From Sphingomonadales bacterium (GTDB lineage Bacteria > Bacteroidota > Bacteroidia > Chitinophagales > Chitinophagaceae), in assembly GCA_016872155.1 (NCBI GenBank), contig VHBB01000005.1, positions 90,148-154,147 on the forward strand: 64,000 nt of DNA, written 5' to 3'. The translations under genes were made by a program, and so were the position numbers. This document shows positions 57,338 to 64,000 of the stretch, in pieces (within the stretch, counting starts at the first letter, position 1; each line of letters begins with the position of its first letter). The notes below the pieces were generated by a model. That model had not been told where the DNA came from. It saw nothing but the letters and a program-made list of their open reading frames with translations, and ran no database searches.

Positions 57338-59185
57338 TCAATATCCGCGCACGTTCTTGCCTTCCATATAATTGATAAAGGCTTTGTTGACCACTTTATT
57401 GCCGCCCGGCGTTGGATAATCACCGGTAAAATACCAGTCACCCAAATTGGAGGGGCAAGAAAGATGCAGATCTTCGATGGTCTGAAAGATCACCTGTACC
57501 GGTATACGAAAAGAAGGAGGCGTTATTAACTGCGCGATCTTGTCGGCAATCTCGAGTGCCGTAAACTGTTGATATAAACTTTTGACCACATTTTCTTGCT
57601 GTAATTGACCGGCCTCTTCTAATTGCTTGCAACGGTTTAGCATGGTCGTTAAAAAAGATTCCTTGCCCCTTTCTTTTAGCAGGGCCACCGCGGCATTAAA
57701 GGCAATAAAATCACCCATCTTGCTCATGTCAATACCATAGCAATCGGGATAGCGTATCTGCGGAGAAGAAGAGACAACAATGATCTTTTTAGGAGACAAA
57801 CGACCCAGCATGGTAATGATGCTCTCCTTTAAGGTCGTACCCCGCACAATAGAATCGTCGATCACCACCAGGGTATCTTCGTTGGCGCGTACCGTTCCAT
57901 AGGTGATGTCGTAGACGTGCTGCACCATTTCGTTACGACTTACGTCTTCGGTAATAAAGGTGCGCATCTTAACATCTTTGATGGCGATCTTTTCGATACG
58001 AATGCGCCGATTGATCATCTCGCTAAGCTTATCCTCATCGAAGTCTTTATTCCAACTTAGAATGCGTTCTACTTTAATGCGATTCAAATAATCTTCCATG
58101 CCCTTTAGCATACCATAAAAAGCCGTCTCGGCCGTATTGGGAATAAAAGAGAAGATCGTATTGCGCAGGTCGTGATCGATGGCCTTTAGGACCGGCTCAC
58201 TTAACTGATAGCCGAGTTTGTTTCGCTCGCGATAGATCTTTTCATCACTTCCTCTCGAAAAATAAATGCGCTCGAAGCTACAGGCCTTTCTTTCTTTGGC
58301 CGGCACCAGTTGCTCAAGTTCGATCGTACCGTCTTCGTTAACGATCAGTCCTTGCCCGGGCAATAATTCTTTGACCTCATTTTCCTTAACATTAAAGGCC
58401 GTACGGATGGCCGCACGCTCGGAGGCCGCCACTACCACTTCGTCGTTGATAAAATAATAGGCCGGGCGAATTCCATGCGGATCTCTAAAAACAAATCCAA
58501 TCCCATTACCCGTGGCGCCTCCGACATGAAAACCACCGTCGAGCATTGGAATGGCCTTACGAAGCACATTAGCAATACTCAATTTTTCGGGACTATTCTC
58601 GTCTTCTTGCCTAAGCAACGAAGACATTAGTTCTATAAGCGCCGCCAAGTCGCTAAAGCGAACTTCTTCGTCGGGATTCTTACCGATCTGCGCATACAGC
58701 TCATCGGCATTTACAATATTGAAATTACCCGCCAGCGCAATATTGCGAGCCGGAATTACATCACGATTAATAAAAGGATGGCAATACTCCAGTTTATTCT
58801 TTCCTTGCGTGCCGTAGCGAAGATGCCCGAGCAAGATCTCGCCCACAAAACCAAGATTGCCCTTCATGAGCCCCGGATGTTTGCGTACATCGGGATTGTA
58901 TTTCTCGAACTCCTTGATCTCTTGTCCGATGCGCTGAAAGATATCGGCGATCGCCTGTTGCGCATTGCTACGCATTCGGTTCATATATGGATAGCCCGGC
59001 TCGGTATGCAATTTAACGGCCACCACCCCGGCCCCATCTTGGCCGCGGTTGTGTTGCTTCTCCATTAAAAGATAGAGTTTGTTTAGCCCCCACAATACTG
59101 TGCCATATTGCTGCTGATAGTAAGAAAATGGCTTGCGCAAGCGGATAAAAGCCAATCCGCATTCGTGTTTAATAGGGTCGCTCAT
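57338..59185 (-). CDS. Amidophosphoribosyltransferase-like protein (divergent long PurF form)
   Basis: ECGLAFIRL, KQHNRGQDGAGVV glutaminase motifs; LVVIDDSIVRGTTLKESI PRPP-binding motif. Confidence 0.88.
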   Translation of the reverse strand: MSDPIKHECGLAFIRLRKPFSYYQQQYGTVLWGLNKLYLLMEKQHNRGQDGAGVVAVKLHTEPGYPYMNRMRSNAQQAIADIFQRIGQEIKEFEKYNPDVRKHPGLMKGNLGFVGEILLGHLRYGTQGKNKLEYCHPFINRDVIPARNIALAGNFNIVNADELYAQIGKNPDEEVRFSDLAALIELMSSLLRQEDENSPEKLSIANVLRKAIPMLDGGFHVGGATGNGIGFVFRDPHGIRPAYYFINDEVVVAASERAAIRTAFNVKENEVKELLPGQGLIVNEDGTIELEQLVPAKERKACSFERIYFSRGSDEKIYRERNKLGYQLSEPVLKAIDHDLRNTIFSFIPNTAETAFYGMLKGMEDYLNRIKVERILSWNKDFDEDKLSEMINRRIRIEKIAIKDVKMRTFITEDVSRNEMVQHVYDITYGTVRANEDTLVVIDDSIVRGTTLKESIITMLGRLSPKKIIVVSSSPQIRYPDCYGIDMSKMGDFIAFNAAVALLKERGKESFLTTMLNRCKQLEEAGQLQQENVVKSLYQQFTALEIADKIAQLITPPSFRIPVQVIFQTIEDLHLSCPSNLGDWYFTGDYPTPGGNKVVNKAFINYMEGKNVRGY

Positions 59186-59191
59186 AAACTA

Positions 59192-60553
59192 TCAGTTGGC
59201 CGCTGCGTACTTTTTTAGTTGAGGACATTCCTCGCCGGTAGCCTGATCGATCATTACATAATAGGTGGCCAGACGGGTCTGGATCCATTTTTCCATCACC
59301 TTGGCCTTTTTTTCTTCGAGGGCGAACTGAGCGATCTTACTATAATCGTCCTTTAAATTCATACGGTGCGGCGTAGACCTCGACTTAAGGTGCACCACCC
59401 GTACTCCTTTTTTGCCCTGCTCGTTCTCGAAGGCCGTAGGCATAGAATAATCGCCCGGCTGCATTTTAGCCAGCATACTTACCATATCGCGATCGAGTTG
59501 ATCGATGGTTACGAACGTAGAGCCATCACGACCCGTAATATACGGTCCTGTATACTTGGCATTCTCGTCATCGCTGTACTTAGTAGCTGCTTCGTTGAAT
59601 GTAAGAGTGGCCGCCATTACTTTCGAGCGTACCGAATCGAGTTTGCGTTTGGCCTGATCGATCTCGTCTTGTGTTACCGGCGGTATGCGCAAGATGTGAC
59701 GCACTACGGCATCATCACCATTTCGCTCTACCATTTGTATAATATGAAAACCGAATTTCGATTTGACCGGAGGCGAGATCTCGCCTTCTTTTAATCGAAA
59801 GGCCGTCGACAAAAAGACGGGGTCCCACGACTTCTCGGTACGGTTCAATTGGTACTGGCCTCCTCGGTCCTTGCTGCCGGGGTCTTCCGAATAACGCTTG
59901 GCTAATTGCTCGAAGGTCGCTAGCTTAAGATCGATCTGGCGGCGATAATTATTCATTTCGCCAACAATGTATTGTTCAAGGTCGCGTGAAGCTTTCGGAT
60001 AGCTGATGATCTGCCCGATCTCAAGCTCAGACTCATAAAAGGGCAAACTGTCTTTGGGAATCTTATCGTACCAGGCCTTTACTTCTACGGGCGTAATACG
60101 AACGTTCTCTACGATCTTGCGCTGCATGGCACCCGCAAGTTTTTGCTCACGTACCGATTCGCGGGCATCATCCTTGATCTGGTAAATGGTCTTACCCGCA
60201 ATTTCTTCGACCGCTTCTTGGCTACCAAACTGATTAATGTAGGTGCGAATACGATTATCGAGATCGGCCTCGACTTCGTCGTCCGTTACGGGCAACGAAT
60301 CTTTTTGTGCCTGTAGCATCATCATTTTAGAGACCACGGCTTGCTCCATAATCAGACACTCGGCATTATCGGGTACTGTTTCGCCCCGGCGAGAAATATC
60401 GGCTACCGAATTCTTGATATCAGAAAGCAAAATAATACGATCTCCCACTACGGCGGCGATCTTATCGGCTATCACTTTTTTGGGTTGCGCCTGTGCCGCT
60501 ACCGAAAGCAGCATGCTACATAAAAAACTAATTGCAATTTGACACCTATACAT
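59192..60553 (-). CDS. SurA-like periplasmic peptidylprolyl isomerase (parvulin)
   Basis: Signal peptide, SurA_N-like region, two parvulin-like domains (RYSEDPGSKDRGGQY; FGFHIIQMVE). Confidence 0.9.
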   Translation of the reverse strand: MYRCQIAISFLCSMLLSVAAQAQPKKVIADKIAAVVGDRIILLSDIKNSVADISRRGETVPDNAECLIMEQAVVSKMMMLQAQKDSLPVTDDEVEADLDNRIRTYINQFGSQEAVEEIAGKTIYQIKDDARESVREQKLAGAMQRKIVENVRITPVEVKAWYDKIPKDSLPFYESELEIGQIISYPKASRDLEQYIVGEMNNYRRQIDLKLATFEQLAKRYSEDPGSKDRGGQYQLNRTEKSWDPVFLSTAFRLKEGEISPPVKSKFGFHIIQMVERNGDDAVVRHILRIPPVTQDEIDQAKRKLDSVRSKVMAATLTFNEAATKYSDDENAKYTGPYITGRDGSTFVTIDQLDRDMVSMLAKMQPGDYSMPTAFENEQGKKGVRVVHLKSRSTPHRMNLKDDYSKIAQFALEEKKAKVMEKWIQTRLATYYVMIDQATGEECPQLKKYAAAN

Positions 60554-60615
60554 AATCTCAAATGTAAGTGACCCTCTTGTTTCGTACAGATGGTCACCGG
60601 GGGTTTAACAAAAGC

Positions 60616-63387
60616 TTAGAGCGTTCGTTTTACTTCTTCTATTTCGTAAGCCTCTACCACATCGCCCACTTTAATATCGCTAAAGTTCTTGATGGTAAGA
60701 CCACACTCCATTCCATTGAGCACTTCTTTAGCGTCATCCTTAAAGCGCTTAAGCGATCCCAGCTCGGCCACCACGCCTTCTGCTGTGGGGTAGACCACAA
60801 TACCGTCGCGAATCAGGCGGATCTTCGAATCGCGCTTGATCTTTCCATCACGTACAAAACAACCGGCCACCGTAGCCTTGTCGAATTTGAACACTTCTCT
60901 GATCTCCACATTGGCCACGATCTTTTCTTGGGTCTTGGGCTCGAGCATTCCCTCCATGGCATTCTTGACCTCTTCGATCGCATTGTAAATGATGGAATAC
61001 ATCTTGATCTCGATACCTGCATTTTCGGCCAGCTTCGATGCCTGGAGCGAAGGACGTACGTTAAATGCAATCACGATCGCATCCGATGCCTCGGCCAGAA
61101 CGATATCACTTTCGTTGATCTGTCCCACACCCTTATGAATTACATTGACCAATATCTCTTCGGTAGAAAGTTTTTGCAATGAGTCGCTTAAGGCTTCTAC
61201 CGATCCGTCCACGTCACCTTTAATAATAACATTGAGCTCTTTAAAGCTACCAAGTGCCAGACGACGACCGATCTCGTCGAGGGTAATGTGCTTTTTGGTG
61301 CGAATGCCCTGCTCGCGCAAGATCTGGGCGCGACGATTCGCGATCTCTTTGGCCTCGGATTCGTCTTCGTATACCTTGAATTTTTCTCCGGCCTGCGGAG
61401 CACCATTCAATCCCAATATAACGGCCGGAGCCGATGGACCCGCTTGTGTCTCTTTTTTATTTCGCTCGTTAAACATGGCCTTTACACGACCATAGAACTG
61501 TCCACTCACCACCAGATCGCCGGGCTCGAGCGTACCATTCTCTACCAACAAGGTAGCCACGAAACCACGCCCCTTATCGAGCGTAGCCTCTATGATCGTA
61601 CCCGATGCTTCGCGATCAGGGTTGGCCTTGAGGTCGAGCATTTCAGCTTCGAGCAATATTTTTTCTAAAAGCTTATCGACATTCAATCCTTTTTTGGCTG
61701 ATAATTCTTGGCTTTGAAACTTACCACCCCATTCTTCGACCAACAGATTCATCTGCGAGAGTTGCTCATAGATCTTTTGACTATTGGCCCCATCTTTGTC
61801 GATCTTGTTGATGGCAAAGATCATAGGCACGCCGGCTGCCTGCGCATGGCTGATGGCTTCACGGGTTTGTGGCATAACCGCATCGTCTGCGGCTATTACA
61901 ATAACAGCGATATCAGTAACCTTGGCACCACGGGCACGCATGGCCGTAAAGGCTTCGTGACCGGGCGTATCCAAAAAGGTGATCTCTTTTCCATTGGGAA
62001 TCGCCACGCGGTAGGCACCAATGTGCTGGGTAATACCCCCGGCCTCGCCCGCCACTACGTTGGCGCTACGAATGTAGTCGAGTAATGAGGTCTTACCATG
62101 GTCTACGTGACCCATAATCGTTACGATCGGAGAGCGAGGTTGCAGATCTTCTTCGTCATCTTCGTCATCTCCATCCGTTTCCATCTCCATCTGCTTTTCC
62201 ATATCGATAAACTCGACGATAAAGCCAAATTCACTGGCCACCAGTTCGATCACCTCGGCATCTAACCGCTGGTTAATCGACACCATAATGCCCAGACTCA
62301 TACACTTACTAATAACATCGGCAAAACTGACGTCCATTAGACTAGCCAATTCGCTAACACTAATAAATTCGGTCAGTTGCAATTTGTTGTCATCAACCGC
62401 TTCACCCATGGCCTCGGCCATTTCTTGCCGCTTCTCGCGACGCAACTTGGCCTTAACGCCTTTTCCTTTTCCGGCACCACCACCGCTCAACTTAGCCTGT
62501 GTTTCTTGGATCTTGCGTTGAATTTCTTTTTCATCGATCAACTTCTCTTCGCGCTTGGCACCACGAGGTTGTGGTCTGGCACCGCCTCTTCCGCGATTGA
62601 AGCCACCACCGGTTCTGCCATCTTGATCTTTATTGATAAATATCTCGCGATGTGTGGTGTCTTTTTTAGCGATCGGAATACGCTTACGCGGTTTCTTTTC
62701 GTCGCGCACCGGGCGTGTTTCGCTATCGGTGGGCAGATCGATCTTTCCTAAGATCTTAGGACCGGACAATTTTTCGACCTCAATATTCTCAATAACGGGT
62801 GGGGCTTCTTCTGCGGGTGCGGGGGCTGCAGGTGCAGGGGTCTCTTCGGCTGCGGCTTTTCCTTTTTTAGCTTTTGTCGGCTTTGCTTCTTCGGCCGCTT
62901 CTTCTTTCTTCGCCTTTGCGCCTCGTTTTGGGCGGGTCGATGAGTCAATGGCCTCCAGATCGATCTTGGTGACCACCTTGGGACCCTCGAGTTCAGGTGC
63001 CTCGGCTTTTACTACCTTTTCGGGTGCGGCCGCGGGCGCAGCTGTTGCAGCGGCAGAAGCGTCAGCAACTTCTTCTTTCTTTTTACCGGCCTTGGCAGTA
63101 GACGACTTTTCGGTTGTCTTGAATGTGATCTCTTCGTCTTCTTTCTTTTTGCGTACATCGCCCTGCGCCGACTTGGGAAGTTCCAGCTGGTCGCTTTTCA
63201 TTTTAGCAACCTTATCGCTTTGAAACTCATTTTGCAACGAGCGATACATGTCTTCCGTTAATTTAGACGTCGGCTTTAGATCATCTTTAGGAAATCCCTT
63301 ACCGACCAAAAATTCAATAAGGGTATCCTGACCAATGTTAAATTCTTTGGCCGCTGCCAGTAATCGGGGAAGTTTTAATTCTGCCAT
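60616..63387 (-). CDS. infB: Translation initiation factor IF-2
   Basis: [23 protein letters not shown]1, [31 protein letters not shown]; low-complexity N-terminus. Confidence 0.98.
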   Translation of the reverse strand: MAELKLPRLLAAAKEFNIGQDTLIEFLVGKGFPKDDLKPTSKLTEDMYRSLQNEFQSDKVAKMKSDQLELPKSAQGDVRKKKEDEEITFKTTEKSSTAKAGKKKEEVADASAAATAAPAAAPEKVVKAEAPELEGPKVVTKIDLEAIDSSTRPKRGAKAKKEEAAEEAKPTKAKKGKAAAEETPAPAAPAPAEEAPPVIENIEVEKLSGPKILGKIDLPTDSETRPVRDEKKPRKRIPIAKKDTTHREIFINKDQDGRTGGGFNRGRGGARPQPRGAKREEKLIDEKEIQRKIQETQAKLSGGGAGKGKGVKAKLRREKRQEMAEAMGEAVDDNKLQLTEFISVSELASLMDVSFADVISKCMSLGIMVSINQRLDAEVIELVASEFGFIVEFIDMEKQMEMETDGDDEDDEEDLQPRSPIVTIMGHVDHGKTSLLDYIRSANVVAGEAGGITQHIGAYRVAIPNGKEITFLDTPGHEAFTAMRARGAKVTDIAVIVIAADDAVMPQTREAISHAQAAGVPMIFAINKIDKDGANSQKIYEQLSQMNLLVEEWGGKFQSQELSAKKGLNVDKLLEKILLEAEMLDLKANPDREASGTIIEATLDKGRGFVATLLVENGTLEPGDLVVSGQFYGRVKAMFNERNKKETQAGPSAPAVILGLNGAPQAGEKFKVYEDESEAKEIANRRAQILREQGIRTKKHITLDEIGRRLALGSFKELNVIIKGDVDGSVEALSDSLQKLSTEEILVNVIHKGVGQINESDIVLAEASDAIVIAFNVRPSLQASKLAENAGIEIKMYSIIYNAIEEVKNAMEGMLEPKTQEKIVANVEIREVFKFDKATVAGCFVRDGKIKRDSKIRLIRDGIVVYPTAEGVVAELGSLKRFKDDAKEVLNGMECGLTIKNFSDIKVGDVVEAYEIEEVKRTL

Positions 63388-63432
63388 TCCAATCGGTTAT
63401 TTCAGTTGAGTGATCCCCTTTGCGGAGACCGG

Positions 63433-64000
63433 TTATTCCTTTTCAAATTCTGTCTTGAGTACTTTGCGCAGATCGGTGATGGTCTCTTTTTCCAGATCGG
63501 TACGGCGCTCCAACTCATCGGCCGTAAGATTCAGAACGCTGCGGGCCGTATCACAACCCACGCGCTTGAGCTCATCAATAACCCATCCGTCGATCTCATC
63601 GCTAAATTCTTCGAGATCGATATCGAACTCTTCTTCGTCTCCTTCATTGTCACGGTAAACATCTAGTTCGTAACCGGTCAATTCAGAGGCCAATTTAATA
63701 TTGACCCCGCGACGTCCGATCGCCAGCGACACCTGATCGGGTGCCAGGTATACATTGGCATGTTTACCCTCGGTATCCAATTCCATGCTTGTTATACGCG
63801 CCGGTGTAAGTGAACGCTGAATCAATAACTGTGTATTGGCGGTATAATTAATAACATCGATGTTCTCGTTCTTAAGTTCGCGCACGATTCCGTGTATACG
63901 ACTTCCTTTCATGCCCACACAAGCCCCAACCGGATCAATACGATCGTCGTACGATTCAACCGCCACTTTGGCCCGCTCTCCAGGATCGCGTACGATCTTT
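63433..64000 (-). CDS. nusA: Transcription termination/antitermination factor NusA, C-terminal part (gene continues beyond window)
   Basis: ORF open through 64000: KIVRDPGERAKVAVESYDDRIDPVGACVGMKGSRIHGIVRELKNENIDVI; upstream of infB. Confidence 0.95.
   Translation of the reverse strand, partial: KIVRDPGERAKVAVESYDDRIDPVGACVGMKGSRIHGIVRELKNENIDVINYTANTQLLIQRSLTPARITSMELDTEGKHANVYLAPDQVSLAIGRRGVNIKLASELTGYELDVYRDNEGDEEEFDIDLEEFSDEIDGWVIDELKRVGCDTARSVLNLTADELERRTDLEKETITDLRKVLKTEFEKE

Noticed and set aside
60568-61182. 204-aa plus-strand ORF opposite infB
   Set aside because: Antisense to a universally conserved gene; no domain recognised
62748-63223. Low-complexity ORFs opposite and within the infB N-terminus (Ala/Ser/Lys/Pro rich), considered as a repeat element
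   Set aside because: Explained by the normal Lys/Glu/Ala/Pro-rich linker of IF-2
1-64000. CRISPR arrays, transposases, integrases, tRNA or rRNA genes, prophage and known defence genes
   Set aside because: None recognised by eye in the sequence or in the ORF translations; tRNA absence was not tested with a covariance model

Overview
This 64 kb window looks like an ordinary chromosomal segment of a Bacteroidota bacterium, probably Chitinophagaceae-like (inferred from protein families and TAnnTTTG promoter motifs, not from a search). It is gene-dense, with about 59 supportable CDS and very short intergenic gaps. I saw no rRNA, tRNA, CRISPR array, IS element or prophage. Recognisable blocks are: a phosphate locus (OprO/P-like porin, DUF47/PhoU-like protein, PiT); an ECF sigma / membrane protein / Spy-like three-gene unit; the complete mreB-mreC-mreD-mrdA-rodA cell-shape cluster; tandem POT and OPT peptide transporters; an AlkB-type membrane hydroxylase; an S46 peptidase followed directly by a dipeptide epimerase; PaaZ, enoyl-CoA hydratase and AlkA; GH3 and FabG; a tandem rhomboid pair; and nusA(partial)-infB. 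I found no clear-cut new defence or mobile system. The most useful second-look items are: (1) a rhomboid protease followed by a homologue that has lost both catalytic residues; (2) the ECF sigma unit with a duplicated P-A-GYFEQ motif; (3) many exact TAnnTTTG motifs only about 4-6 nt from start codons, suggesting leaderless or near-leaderless mRNAs; (4) an S46 peptidase with a DPP7-type specificity residue coupled to a dipeptide epimerase; (5) convergent gene pairs that overlap at or through their stop codons; and (6) small Cys-rich ORFs. All assignments come from reading the sequence; no database search was run.
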